Shown: positions 35,439 to 43,980, counted from the first letter of the stretch. The stretch is 64,000 nucleotides of DNA from Deltaproteobacteria bacterium (GCA_029261925.1 JAJDAJ010000064.1:1-64000); one strand, 5' to 3'. Translations and numbers: made by a program. Notes: generated from the sequence alone by a model not told the origin.

Positions 35439-35475
35439 CGGTGCCCTCCTCAAGGCCAGTGCGATGGTACCACCC

Positions 35476-36180
35476 CTAGGTCGCGGCGCGGATCTCCTCC
35501 AGGATCGCGCCGAGCGCCGCCGGCGCCGAGACCATGGCGTTGTGGCCCACGTCGAGCGTGCGCACGGCGCAGTCCGGACCGGCATTGCGGATGAAGCGAT
35601 CCTGCAGCGAGGGCGCCAGCGAGGCGTCGCGGAGGAGCTTGATGTAGGTGCGCGGGATCGCCTGCCGCAGCCCGGCGAGGCGCACCGGCTCGTGCATCGG
35701 CCCCGGCGCCTCCGGCACCAGGTGCTCGAGCACGAAGCGCGTCTGTGCCTCGTCCATGTCGTTGCAGAACATGGCGCGCGCGACGTCCGGATCCAGGGCC
35801 CGCTCTCCGGCCTCGCGCGTGCTCGTCTCGATCTCGCGCATCCCGGGCGTCAGGGCCTGCATCACCGTCGTGCCCTCGTCGGGGATGCAGCAGGACACGA
35901 AGATCATGTGGGCGATCCGGTCAGGGATGCGCTCGGCCACCCGGGGCATGGTGATGCCTGCGAGCGAGTGGCCGACCAGCAGCACGCGCTCCAGGCCCGC
36001 GCTCTCGATGTCCTCGACCACGGCCGCGGCCCAGTCGTCGGTCTCGAGCTTGTCCAGGTCCCCCGGGCGCCGCCCCCGTCCCGGCAGGTCGACGGCCAGC
36101 ACCTCGCCCGTCAGCAGGGGACGCAGCGGCTCCCAGCACCAGGCGCCGTGCGCGCCGCCGTGGATCAGCACCCAGCTCAC
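35476..36180 (-). CDS. Alpha/beta hydrolase (esterase, hydroxynitrile-lyase-like)
   Basis: A 234-residue small alpha/beta hydrolase. LIHGGAHGAWCWEPL is the oxyanion region, LLVGHSLAGITMPRVAE carries the nucleophilic Ser, and LDVGHNAMVSAPAAL the catalytic His. The compact length and the HGGAHGAWCW start are typical of the salicylate-esterase/hydroxynitrile-lyase group. The GTG start has GGGAGGG 6 nt upstream. It lies 37 bp upstream of the double CoA-transferase in the same direction and may head that operon; a free acid released from an ester would be a CoA-transferase substrate, which is an inference. Confidence 0.87.
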   Translation of the reverse strand: MSWVLIHGGAHGAWCWEPLRPLLTGEVLAVDLPGRGRRPGDLDKLETDDWAAAVVEDIESAGLERVLLVGHSLAGITMPRVAERIPDRIAHMIFVSCCIPDEGTTVMQALTPGMREIETSTREAGERALDPDVARAMFCNDMDEAQTRFVLEHLVPEAPGPMHEPVRLAGLRQAIPRTYIKLLRDASLAPSLQDRFIRNAGPDCAVRTLDVGHNAMVSAPAALGAILEEIRAAT

Positions 36181-36190
36181 TTTCCGCCCT

Positions 36191-36213
36191 CCCGACCCGC
36201 CGGCGCGGTCGGG
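36191..36213. other. Dyad over the leader of the alpha/beta hydrolase gene
   Basis: CCCGACC-N9-GGTCGGG has perfect 7-bp arms. It lies between a TAGACT box (minus strand, 36217-36222) and the GTG start, touching the Shine-Dalgarno region. It could be an operator or an RNA stem controlling the CoA-transferase operon. Confidence 0.35.
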
Positions 36214-36254
36214 CCCAGTCTACAGCCGCGATCGTTCGCGCGGGCGGCAGCGCA

Positions 36255-37175
36255 TCAGGGCGTGTCGCTGCCCGCCAGGCGCGTCAGGGTCCGGCCGGAC
36301 TTCTCGAGGCGTGCCTGGACGCCCTCGGGGCCGGGGATGTGGAGCGCGCCGATCGCGAAGAAGTGCGCGTCGTCCGGCCGGGCCTCGAGCTGCTCGATGA
36401 TGGTCGCGGCCATGCGCGCGTTGCGCTGGTGGATGGCGGCGTCGAGGAACTGGCGCGTCGCGGGGTCCTCGAGGTCGGCATACTCCAGCGAGACCGAGAC
36501 CAGGGCGTCGCCGTCCCCGGCGAGGTAGGTGCGCAGCAGGCGCTCGACCGGGTGCGGATCGCCGGGGCCGATGGCCTCGAGGTAGCCCAGGGTCTGCCGC
36601 AGCATCGACAGCTGTCCCTCGGTCCCGATGCCGTCCATCAGGGCGATCTGCTCGGCGGGCGTCTCGAGCGCGTCCACGCGCTTGCCGCGCTGCTGCGCGG
36701 TGCGGAAGAGCAGCAGGTCCAGCGGCGGTCGCATCGCGAGCTGCGGCAGGTACTCCAGCAGCGTCAGCTGCATCGCCACCGCCCAGACCTTCTGCTGCTC
36801 GAAGGCCTCGATCGGCAGGCCGCGCGCGGCCAGGTAGGCCCGGGTGCGCGCGTGCAGCTCCGGCGGCAGGATCTCGCTCAGCTTCTGGTCGGCGGGGAGC
36901 AGCGCCGCACGCGCAGCCTGCTGCTGGCTCGCTGCGTCGAGCAGCACCTCCGTCACCACGACGTCGGCGCGGTCGAGGGCCAGGCGCACCGAGCGCGGCA
37001 GGGCCAGCGCGCGCTCGTCGGGCAGGTGCACCGTGCCGTACAGGAACGACGGGGTCGCACCTTCGATGCGGTACAGGAAGGGGCGGTCCGTCGGGCGAAC
37101 CACGTCGGGCCCGACCGCCACGGCGGTGAGCAGGACGGGGATCAGGCTGGCCAGCCGCAGCACGCGTCGCGCCAT
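36255..37175 (-). CDS. TraB/GumN (PrgY)-family protein
   Basis: A 306-residue exported protein. The N-terminus MARRVLRLASLIPVLLTAVAVG is a signal peptide or anchor. The TraB/GumN domain shows FLYRIEGATPSFLYGTVHLPDERALALP at its start, LPPELHARTRAYLAARGLP in the middle, and RNARMAATIIEQL and HFFAIGALHIPGPEGVQARLEKSG at its end. The paired GTxH and GxxH motifs are the conserved possible metal or catalytic sites of this family, related to erythromycin-esterase-like folds and thought to be metallopeptidases. It is divergent from the next CoA-transferase. AGGAG precedes the ATG. Confidence 0.83.
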   Translation of the reverse strand: MARRVLRLASLIPVLLTAVAVGPDVVRPTDRPFLYRIEGATPSFLYGTVHLPDERALALPRSVRLALDRADVVVTEVLLDAASQQQAARAALLPADQKLSEILPPELHARTRAYLAARGLPIEAFEQQKVWAVAMQLTLLEYLPQLAMRPPLDLLLFRTAQQRGKRVDALETPAEQIALMDGIGTEGQLSMLRQTLGYLEAIGPGDPHPVERLLRTYLAGDGDALVSVSLEYADLEDPATRQFLDAAIHQRNARMAATIIEQLEARPDDAHFFAIGALHIPGPEGVQARLEKSGRTLTRLAGSDTP

Positions 37176-37248
37176 CGCTCACTCCTGTTGCGGCCGAGGA
37201 TACCGAAGGGCGCGTGATACGCTGCCCGGCACGAGCAGGAGGATGCGG

Positions 37249-38442
37249 ATGGCCGGACCCCTCGACGGACTGCGGGTGATCGACATGGGCGCCCTGATCG
37301 CCGCGCCGCTGGCGGCGGGAATGCTCGCGGACCAGGGAGCCGACGTCATCAAGGTCGAGCCACCGGGGCTCGGCGACCGCTTCCGCTACGTGGGCAGCTC
37401 CCGCGGCGGCATGTCGGGTCTGTTCCACCTGCTCAACCGGGGCAAGCGCTCGATCGCCCTGGACCTCACGAGCGAGGCCGGCCGCGAGGTGCTGCTGCGG
37501 CTGGTCCGCGGTGCCGACGTGCTGGTGCAGAACCTGCGCCCGGGTGTGGTCGAGCGCCTGGGCATCGCGTACGACGACCTGCGCGAGGTGCGCCCGCAGC
37601 TGATCTACGCCTCGCTCAGCGGCTTCGGCCGCGAGGGTCCCTACGCGGGCCGCAGCGTCTACGACAACGTGATCCAGACCTACAGCGGGATCGCCGACGC
37701 GCAGAAGGATCCCGCCAGCGGCGAGCCGTCGTTCGTGCGGATGCTGCTGGTCGACAAGCTGACGGCGGTGCTGGCCGCGCAGGCGATCAGCTCCGCGCTG
37801 GTCGCGCGCGAGCGCGGCGCCGGGGGACAGCACGTCGAGCTCGCAATGCTGCACGCCGGCATCGCGTTCCTGTGGCCCGACGCCTGCGCCGACCTGATCC
37901 TCCAGGGCGAGGGCATTGCCGAGCAGCCCGGGCTGGGCGGGAACTTCGACCTGATGCGGCTCGCCGACGGCTGGGGTACGGCGACCCCCTTCGGCGACGC
38001 CGAGTTCCAGGGCATGTGCCGCGCCCTCGACGCGCCCGAGGTCGCCGAGGACCCGCGCATGGCCACGGTCGCCGCGCGCATGGCCAGCGGCGATCACTTC
38101 ACGCACGTGCTGCACGAGGTGCTGGGCAAGCGCGCGTCGAAGCTCACGCGCGAGGAGTTCGCGCAGCGCTTCAGCGAGAACGGCGTGCCCTTCGGCGTGG
38201 TGACCGGGCGCGAGGCGGTGCACCGCGATCCCCACGTGCAGGCGGCGGGAATCTTCGCGGAGAGCGAGCATCCGATCGCCGGCCCGCTGCGAGAGCCGAC
38301 CCCGGCGGCGCAGTTCCGCGGCACCCCGGGTGCGCTGCCGACCCCCGCGCCGGGTCTGGGCGAGCACACCGACGAGCTGCTGCACGAGCTGGGCATGGGC
38401 GCGCGCATCGAGGCGCTGCGCGAGGCCGGCACGGTCGCCTGA
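37249..38442 (+). CDS. CaiB/BaiF family CoA-transferase (single domain)
   Basis: A 397-residue family III CoA-transferase. GLRVIDMGALIAAPLAAGMLADQGADVIKVEPP is the CoA-binding start, NRGKRSIALDLTSEAGREVLLRL and ASLSGFGREGPYAGRSVYDNVIQ follow, and the Asp in RMLLVDKLTAVLAAQ matches the catalytic aspartyl position. Two in-frame ATGs occur, at 37243 and 37249. The AGGAGG at 37237-37242 abuts the first and sits 6 nt before the second, so the second is the start. The 73-bp divergent gap carries GCGT-gat-ACGC. The acid substrate is unknown. Confidence 0.9.
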   Translation: MAGPLDGLRVIDMGALIAAPLAAGMLADQGADVIKVEPPGLGDRFRYVGSSRGGMSGLFHLLNRGKRSIALDLTSEAGREVLLRLVRGADVLVQNLRPGVVERLGIAYDDLREVRPQLIYASLSGFGREGPYAGRSVYDNVIQTYSGIADAQKDPASGEPSFVRMLLVDKLTAVLAAQAISSALVARERGAGGQHVELAMLHAGIAFLWPDACADLILQGEGIAEQPGLGGNFDLMRLADGWGTATPFGDAEFQGMCRALDAPEVAEDPRMATVAARMASGDHFTHVLHEVLGKRASKLTREEFAQRFSENGVPFGVVTGREAVHRDPHVQAAGIFAESEHPIAGPLREPTPAAQFRGTPGALPTPAPGLGEHTDELLHELGMGARIEALREAGTVA

Positions 38443-38454
38443 GCCGGACCGGGT

Positions 38455-40623
38455 CTAGTAGCGGAAGGTCCAGGCCAGCTTCGCGGTCAGGTCGGTGCGC
38501 GTCGGGGCCACGCCGTCGGCCTCCGCGGTCCATCCCTGGTTGACGACCAGCGAGATCTCGCGTCCCGGCTCGACCTCCCAGCGCAGCCGGCTGTTCAGGC
38601 CCATGCTGTCGCTCAGATTGTCGTACTGCACCAGCGTGACCCAGGACACCGCCGTGGTGAAGGTCACGTTGATGCGCGCGCGGACCAGGCGCAGCGTGAA
38701 GTCTCCGGGCACGCGCACGGTCGCGCCGTCCACGTCGGCGAGCTGCTCGGGCAGGCGCCCGTCGCTCTGCTCCCACTCGAGCGACGCGAACAGGTGGCGC
38801 GATGCCCGCAGCTCGACGAGTGCCAGCGTCTTCTGCAGGCGGCCGGTATAGAACTCGCCCCAGGTGAACTCGAGCTTGCCCTTCAGCGACCGCGACTCCG
38901 CCGACTCCAGGGTCACCTGCATCTGGTCGAAGGGGTGATCGCCCGCAGGGATGTACGCATCGGGGTGCACGAAGAAGCCCGCGAGCGGGCGCTCCTCGTT
39001 CAGGATGTACGTCAGGCGCAGGCGGTCCTCGAGCTCGTTGGCGACCTCGACCAGGTGGAAGTAGATCACGCGGCTGCGCATCTCGTCGTCACGGTCCGTG
39101 ACCAGCTTCGCGGTGACCTGGTGATCCAGGCGTCGCAGCAGGCCGCCCGGCCGGGTGCGGTAGCGCAGGTCGGCGTCGTACTGGCGGATTCCCGCGCGGT
39201 TGACGAAGCCCAGCCGCGGGTCGAAGTTCTCCTGGATCTCGGTGAAGCCGAGGCTGCCGTTGATCCGATCGTTGGGGTAGCTCAGCTTCGCGCCGAACGC
39301 GGCCTCGCGTCCGCTGCTGCCGCTGCTCTGGCTACGCTGCAGCCAGAAGTCGGCCACCGCAAGTGCGTTGGCGCCGCGGAAGCGGCTCGAGCGCAGCGAC
39401 AGGTCCACGCCGAGCACGTTGTTCGAGACCTCGCCGGTCGGGTCGCCCTCGGTGAAGATCAGACCCACGCGCGACTCCTCGCCCACGTGAGCGAGCATCC
39501 GTCCCACCGTCAGCCGCTGCGCGTCCACGCCCGACTCGTGGCCCATCTGCGTGTGCAGCGCACCGAACTCGAAGCGCCCCGCGCGGCCGGTCAGCTTGAC
39601 GCCCGCGTCCAGGTTGACCACGCGCTCGTTGACGATGCCGATGCGGCGCGAGAAGAACGGCATGCCGTTCTCGCCGAGCCCGCCGAAGTTGAAGATGCTG
39701 GCGTCGCGCAGGAAGAAGTCGCGCGTCTCGGGGAAGAACAGCCCGAAGCGAGTCAGGTTGGTCTGGCGATCGTCCACGGGGGCGTCGGAGAAGTCGGTGT
39801 TGAGGGTGAGCGCGGCGGTCAGCGACGAGGTGGGGCGCCAGAACACGTCGAGCCCGGGCCGGCCCAGCCGGTCGGAGTCGCGCCCGATCCGGTCGCGCCG
39901 GTAGCTGGTGGACATCGACGGCTTCAGGTCCACGCCGCGGCCGCTCACGCCGCGCATCCCGCGCAGCCGGCCGATGTTCCCGGGCTGGGCCACGAAGTGG
40001 TTCTGCGAGACGTTCGCCCAGCGGCCCTTCTCGTTGCGCCGCCGGATCACCCGCTCGACCTCGAAGCCCCACTCGTCGGTCTCCGGGTCCAGCGAGATGC
40101 TCTGGAACGGAATCATGAACTCGCACGTCCAGCCCGTCCCGTCGACGCGGGCGTCCCCGTACCAGATCGTGTCCCAGGCGTCGCGGAAGCTGTCGAGGCC
40201 CCCGGAGAGCGCCTCGCGCCGCATGCCCAGCGGGTTCATCTGGAAGAAGTAGCCCTGCTGCTCGGTGTTGAACGGATCGATCAGCAGCTGGATGCGATCG
40301 TCGCCCCCGGGGAAGATGTCCAGCGCCATCTGCTTGGCGATCAGCTTCTCGGGCTCGCGATCGTGTGCGTGGATCGCGATGTACAGTGCCTCGTCGTCGC
40401 GGGCGAGCCAGATCTCGGTGCGCTCGCTCGGCTCGGCGCCCTCGACCGGCTCGACCTGCCTCAGGTCCGCGATGTCCGGCGCCCGCTGCCAGGCGGGATC
40501 GTCCAGGACGCCGTCGGCGACCGGCGGGACCTCGACGCGCGGCACGTCGATCACCTGCGCGGCGGCGTGCGCGCTACTCAGCCACGCCGACGCCGCGAGG
40601 ACGCTGGCCAGGACCCACCTCAA
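38455..40623 (-). CDS. DUF5916 outer-membrane beta-barrel protein with CBM9-like N-terminus
   Basis: A 722-residue exported protein. The signal peptide ends in AWLSSAHAAA. A CBM9/DOMON-like domain (about 25-215) reads PPVADGVLDDPAWQRAPDI, DDEALYIAIHAHD and WTCEFMIPFQSISL. The DUF5916 barrel follows (FGLFFPETRDFFLRD, FNFGGLGENGMPFFSRRIG) with alternating amphipathic strands up to the terminal residues AWTFRY, an aromatic C-terminus recognised by the Bam machinery. It should be an outer-membrane barrel; the role is unknown, probably carbohydrate binding or uptake. The TTG start is the only one before the signal peptide. GCTCTA on the plus strand (TAGAGC on the coding strand) lies 11 nt upstream. 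Confidence 0.85.
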   Translation of the reverse strand: MRWVLASVLAASAWLSSAHAAAQVIDVPRVEVPPVADGVLDDPAWQRAPDIADLRQVEPVEGAEPSERTEIWLARDDEALYIAIHAHDREPEKLIAKQMALDIFPGGDDRIQLLIDPFNTEQQGYFFQMNPLGMRREALSGGLDSFRDAWDTIWYGDARVDGTGWTCEFMIPFQSISLDPETDEWGFEVERVIRRRNEKGRWANVSQNHFVAQPGNIGRLRGMRGVSGRGVDLKPSMSTSYRRDRIGRDSDRLGRPGLDVFWRPTSSLTAALTLNTDFSDAPVDDRQTNLTRFGLFFPETRDFFLRDASIFNFGGLGENGMPFFSRRIGIVNERVVNLDAGVKLTGRAGRFEFGALHTQMGHESGVDAQRLTVGRMLAHVGEESRVGLIFTEGDPTGEVSNNVLGVDLSLRSSRFRGANALAVADFWLQRSQSSGSSGREAAFGAKLSYPNDRINGSLGFTEIQENFDPRLGFVNRAGIRQYDADLRYRTRPGGLLRRLDHQVTAKLVTDRDDEMRSRVIYFHLVEVANELEDRLRLTYILNEERPLAGFFVHPDAYIPAGDHPFDQMQVTLESAESRSLKGKLEFTWGEFYTGRLQKTLALVELRASRHLFASLEWEQSDGRLPEQLADVDGATVRVPGDFTLRLVRARINVTFTTAVSWVTLVQYDNLSDSMGLNSRLRWEVEPGREISLVVNQGWTAEADGVAPTRTDLTAKLAWTFRY

Positions 40624-40813
40624 CGCGGCCGTCGCTCTAGCCGCGGTGCACCGGGTCGGAAGCTGGCCGCCCTCGGGTCACTCGCTCGACAGGTCTCCCG
40701 TCGCCGGCGCGGCACCGGGCCCGCGAGGCCCGCTGATGGCTGACGAGACCGACCTGCACTGCATCCTCCGCGCCGCTGGCGGGCGGGATTGTACGCAACC
40801 GCGCGGGTTGTGG

Positions 40814-40844
40814 GAGACTCGCCGCCATGGCGAGGCGGGCATGA
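40814..40844 (+). promoter_or_regulatory. TA-led-like box and five-codon upstream ORF
   Basis: GAGACT (40814-40819) is followed after 7 nt by ATG-GCG-AGG-CGG-GCA-TGA (40827-40844). The stop of this five-codon ORF overlaps the ATG of the hotdog gene as ATGA. GAGG inside it also serves as a Shine-Dalgarno sequence for 40841. It may be a translated leader or a chance reading. Confidence 0.3.
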
Positions 40845-41539
40845 GCGGCGGGCCGCACCTGAACCAGCCGGGCGGGCGCTTCCGACCCAGCGCGCACGAG
40901 GCGATCCGCGGCCGCGAGCGCGAGCTGCGCTCGCTCGCCGACGCGGTACGCCGGCTGGTGCGCTTCACGGTCACGAACACCGAGAGCGCCCGGGAGACGG
41001 GCGCGATCGCCGACGAGCTGCACGCGCTCGCCGATCGCCTCGAGCCGCGCCTGTCCGGGACCCCGCCGCCGCGCTACGCGGCCGACGGTGCCGCGACCGA
41101 GCCACACGACCACTTCCAGTACGACGTGATGCTGGGGCTGTACAACCCCCTGGCGCTGCCGATCGAGATGGACTGGGAGCCACCTCGCGCGATCGGTCGC
41201 GCGCACTTCACCACCCCGTACGAGGGCCCGCCCGGCTGCGTGCACGGCGCGGTGCTTGCGGGCGCGTTCGACCAGATCTTCAACGTGGCCAACCTGATGC
41301 GCGGCGTGGCCGGCCCCACGCGCGAGCTCTCGCTGAGCTACCGCCGCCCGACGCCGCTGCACGCCGACCTGGTCTTCGAGGGCTGGGTCGAGGAGGTGGA
41401 CGAGCGGCGCACGGTGACCGTGGGCCAGGTGCGCCACGGCGACCGGGTCACCGTCGAGTCGCGCGGTGTGTTCGTACGCATCGGGCGCGAGCAGGTCATG
41501 GAGATGGCGCGCCGGCACCGCGAGCCCGGGTCGGGCTAG
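40841..41539 (+). CDS. Hotdog-fold PaaI-type thioesterase family protein
   Basis: A 232-residue protein with an N-terminal helical segment (about 1-85) and one hotdog domain. NPLALPIEMDW, AHFTTPYEGPPGCVHGAVLAGAFDQIFNVANL and ELSLSYRRPTPLHADLVF match the hotdog core. It parallels the 1421-2146 protein in extension, NP-x-A-x-PIEM motif and domain order, and is a clear paralogue. It is a cytoplasmic acyl-CoA thioesterase candidate. GAGG is placed 5 nt before the ATG. The 217-bp region shared with the divergent DUF5916 gene otherwise shows only a possible TTGTACGC patch near 40790. Confidence 0.8.
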   Translation: MSGGPHLNQPGGRFRPSAHEAIRGRERELRSLADAVRRLVRFTVTNTESARETGAIADELHALADRLEPRLSGTPPPRYAADGAATEPHDHFQYDVMLGLYNPLALPIEMDWEPPRAIGRAHFTTPYEGPPGCVHGAVLAGAFDQIFNVANLMRGVAGPTRELSLSYRRPTPLHADLVFEGWVEEVDERRTVTVGQVRHGDRVTVESRGVFVRIGREQVMEMARRHREPGSG

Positions 41540-41556
41540 CCGCCTGCCGGCCGATC

Positions 41557-42360
41557 TCAGGCGCCGCCGTCGCCTCCGGCCGCCTGCTTCTGCTCGAGCG
41601 ACTCGTCGAGCGAGAGGTCGGTGGCTCGCGACATGATGGCGATGTCGTCCACGTAGCCGCGCACCGCGAGCACCGACACGATCGCCTCGGCGCAGACGTC
41701 CACCGGCATGGTGGTGTCGTTCGGGAAGACGTTGCGCTCGCGCCAGAGGTCCATGATCGCCTGCGTGCGCTCGGGGTCCCAGCCGAGCCCGAACTCCGTG
41801 CCCCCCGTGTTGCCCACGACCACGCGCGTCAGGTCCACGTCGGGGTGCTCGCTGCGCAGGCACTCGATGAGTGCGTCGAGGCCGACCTTCGACACCCGGT
41901 ACAGCGCCAGGCCCGGCATGCACTCGCGCACCGAGTACGAGGAGATGAACAGGCCGCGCCCGTGCGAGCGTGCCAGGTGCGGGATCGCCTCGCGCGCGAT
42001 CAGTGCGGCGCCGACCAGGTTGGTGTCGAGCGCGGTGCGCCACTCGTCCGCGTCGGCCTCGGCGAGCATCGCCAGCGGCGACATGCCCGCGACGTACACG
42101 AAGGCGTCGAGCCCGCCGAGTGCGTCCACCGCCTCGGCGACGGCCCGCGCACAGTCGGGCTCGCGCGTGACGTCGCAGCCCACGGCGATGGCGCCGCCGC
42201 CGGCCTCGCGCACGGCCTCGTCCAGGCGCTCGCGACGCCGTGCCGCGAACGCCACGCGTGCGCCCGCGCGTGCCGCGATGCGGCCGATCTCGCGCCCGAG
42301 TCCCGAGGAGGCCCCGACCACCAGCACCCGCCGCTCCGTCAGATCCAGGCTCACCGACAT
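41557..42360 (-). CDS. Short-chain dehydrogenase/reductase
   Basis: A 267-residue classical SDR. VLVVGASSGLGREIG (near 13-27) is the nucleotide-binding loop, and FAARRRERL suggests NADP preference through its Arg residues. CDVTREPDC, FVYVAG and the catalytic set Ser141, Tyr154 and Lys158 (FISSYS and YRVSK) follow. It oxidises or reduces a hydroxyl or keto group in the cytoplasm; the substrate is unknown. It ends 18 bp from the convergent hotdog gene. A TAAGCT box 7 nt before the ATG, with no Shine-Dalgarno sequence, suggests leaderless translation. Confidence 0.9.
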   Translation of the reverse strand: MSVSLDLTERRVLVVGASSGLGREIGRIAARAGARVAFAARRRERLDEAVREAGGGAIAVGCDVTREPDCARAVAEAVDALGGLDAFVYVAGMSPLAMLAEADADEWRTALDTNLVGAALIAREAIPHLARSHGRGLFISSYSVRECMPGLALYRVSKVGLDALIECLRSEHPDVDLTRVVVGNTGGTEFGLGWDPERTQAIMDLWRERNVFPNDTTMPVDVCAEAIVSVLAVRGYVDDIAIMSRATDLSLDESLEQKQAAGGDGGA

Positions 42361-42367
42361 GCCGTGC

Positions 42368-42373
42368 AGCTTA
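42368..42373 (-). promoter_or_regulatory. TA-led -10 box for the SDR gene
   Basis: TAAGCT on the minus strand is 7 nt before the ATG at 42360, with no Shine-Dalgarno sequence. A second box, TAGACT at 42421-42426 on the plus strand, may serve the epoxide hydrolase gene, giving an 85-bp divergent promoter pair. Confidence 0.4.
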
Positions 42374-42445
42374 GCCCGGGGCCGCGAGCGGCCGCGACTC
42401 GCTCGCCCCGGGCCGCCCTGTAGACTGCGCCGCCGGAGGCCCGCA

Positions 42446-43594
42446 ATGTCCGAGTCGATCCAGCGCTTCGACATCCATGTGCCCGACACCGATCTCGAGG
42501 ACCTCAAACGCCGCCTGGAGCGCACGCGCTTTCCCGACCAGATCCCCGGTACGGGCTGGGACTACGGAGCGGAGCTCGCGTACGTCCGCGAGCTGGTCGG
42601 CTACTGGCGCGACGAGTACGACTGGCGCGCGCAGGAGGCACAGCTCAACCAGCTCGATCACTTCCGCACCCGCATCGACGGGCAGTCGATCCACTTCGCG
42701 CACCTGCGCTCGCGCCACGCCGATGCCCTCCCGCTGATCATCTCGCACGGCTGGCCCGGCTCCATCGTCGAGTTCCTCGACGTGGTCGGCCCGCTGGTCG
42801 ATCCCGAGGCGCACGGCGGGGAGGCTGCCGATGCCTTCCACCTGGTGCTGCCCTCGCTGCCCGGCTACGGCTTCTCGGAGCCGACGCGCAGCGCCGGCTG
42901 GGACACGCGGCGCATCGCCGGGGCGTTCGCGCAGCTCATGGCCCGGCTGGGCTACCGGCGCTACGGCGCCCAGGGCGGTGACTGGGGCGCCATGGTCACC
43001 AGCAACCTGGCGCTCGTCGACGCAGAGCACGTCGCGGGCATCCACACCAACATGCCGCTGGCGTCGCCGCCGGCGGACGGCCCGGGCGACCTGACCGCGC
43101 AGGAGCAGGCCGACGTGGCGGAAATGGCGGCGTTCATGGAGAACGAGACCGGCTACCAGCGCATCCAGGGCACCAAGCCGCAGACGCTGGGCTTCGGTCT
43201 CAACGACTCGCCCGCGGGTCTGTGCGCGTGGATCGTCGAGAAGTTCCGTACCTGGAGCGACTGCGACGGCAACCCCGAGAGCGTCTACACGCGCGACGCC
43301 CTGCTGACCAACGTGATGCTGTACTGGGTGACCGGGACGATCACCTCGTCGGCGCGCCTCTACTACGAGACCATGAAGCACGGCCGCGTCGGACTCGAGA
43401 GCCGGATCGAGGTGCCCACGGGAGTGGCGCGCTTCCCGCGAGAGATCATGCGCTTCCCGCGCGCCTGGGTGGCGCGTCACTACAACCTGACCCACTGGAC
43501 CGAGATGCCGCGCGGCGGCCACTTCGCCGCCATGGAGCAGCCCCGGCTCTTCGTCGACGACGTGCGGAGCTTCTTCCGCAGCGTGCGCGGATAG
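42446..43594 (+). CDS. Epoxide hydrolase-family alpha/beta hydrolase
   Basis: A 382-residue protein. The epoxide-hydrolase N-terminal domain (about 5-110) reads IHVPDTDLEDLKRRLERTRFPDQ. It precedes an alpha/beta-hydrolase fold with the oxyanion motif HGWPGS, nucleophile Asp179 in QGGDWGAM, and catalytic His359 in RGGHFAAMEQP. Tyr residues in the cap (YYETMKHGR) would assist ring opening. It is a predicted cytoplasmic hydrolase that converts an epoxide to a diol; its origin near P450 genes is suggestive. A GGAGG Shine-Dalgarno sequence and a TAGACT box precede the ATG. Confidence 0.9.
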   Translation: MSESIQRFDIHVPDTDLEDLKRRLERTRFPDQIPGTGWDYGAELAYVRELVGYWRDEYDWRAQEAQLNQLDHFRTRIDGQSIHFAHLRSRHADALPLIISHGWPGSIVEFLDVVGPLVDPEAHGGEAADAFHLVLPSLPGYGFSEPTRSAGWDTRRIAGAFAQLMARLGYRRYGAQGGDWGAMVTSNLALVDAEHVAGIHTNMPLASPPADGPGDLTAQEQADVAEMAAFMENETGYQRIQGTKPQTLGFGLNDSPAGLCAWIVEKFRTWSDCDGNPESVYTRDALLTNVMLYWVTGTITSSARLYYETMKHGRVGLESRIEVPTGVARFPREIMRFPRAWVARHYNLTHWTEMPRGGHFAAMEQPRLFVDDVRSFFRSVRG

Positions 43595-43608
43595 GCGCGC
43601 GGGCGAGG

Positions 43609-43980
43609 CTACGGCGTCGCGCCGATCGCGCCCAGGTTCAGGCCCGGGCACTCGAGGTCGCTGTTCTCGAGCGCGACGCAGTCCATGTCGATCATCTCGC
43701 GGGTGATCTCGGCGAAGGCGCCGTCGCGGCACTCCTGCGTGATGCGGTCGGTGATCGTGCACTGCGCGGGCGTGTCGCCGGAGCAGAACTCGATGCCGAC
43801 CTGGGTCACCTCGTGGTGGATTCGCCAGCCCTCCAGGCAGCGGAACTCGGCGCGGGTGAAGATCTCGGCGACGTGTCCGACGCCCAGGACGTCACGCAGC
43901 TCGAGCGCGGGGGCGCTGCCGCTGGCCAGAAGCAGGCCGGCGAGGACGGCGGGCAGCAGGCGGTGAAGACGTGTGTGCAT
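43609..43980 (-). CDS. Small secreted cysteine-rich protein, unknown function
   Basis: A 123-residue protein with no recognised family. MHTRLHRLLPAVLAGLLLASGSAPA is a signal peptide. The mature part of about 98 residues holds six Cys residues (FRCLEGW, EFCSGD, AQCTITD, QECRDG, MDCVAL, LECPG), an even number consistent with disulfides in the periplasm or outside the cell. The ATG at 43980 is chosen over an in-frame upstream start because AGGAGAG precedes it and the signal peptide starts there. It lies 61 bp downstream of the TetR gene, with an AT-rich dyad in the gap. Confidence 0.68.
   Translation of the reverse strand: MHTRLHRLLPAVLAGLLLASGSAPALELRDVLGVGHVAEIFTRAEFRCLEGWRIHHEVTQVGIEFCSGDTPAQCTITDRITQECRDGAFAEITREMIDMDCVALENSDLECPGLNLGAIGATP

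Noticed and set aside
36227..36240. CGCGA-tcgt-TCGCG as an operator.
   Set aside because: Short GC-rich repeats of this kind are expected by chance at this composition and it has no special position.
37243..37249. ATG at 37243 as the start of the single CoA-transferase.
   Set aside because: AGGAGG directly abuts it with no spacer, while the next in-frame ATG at 37249 has a normal 6-nt spacing.
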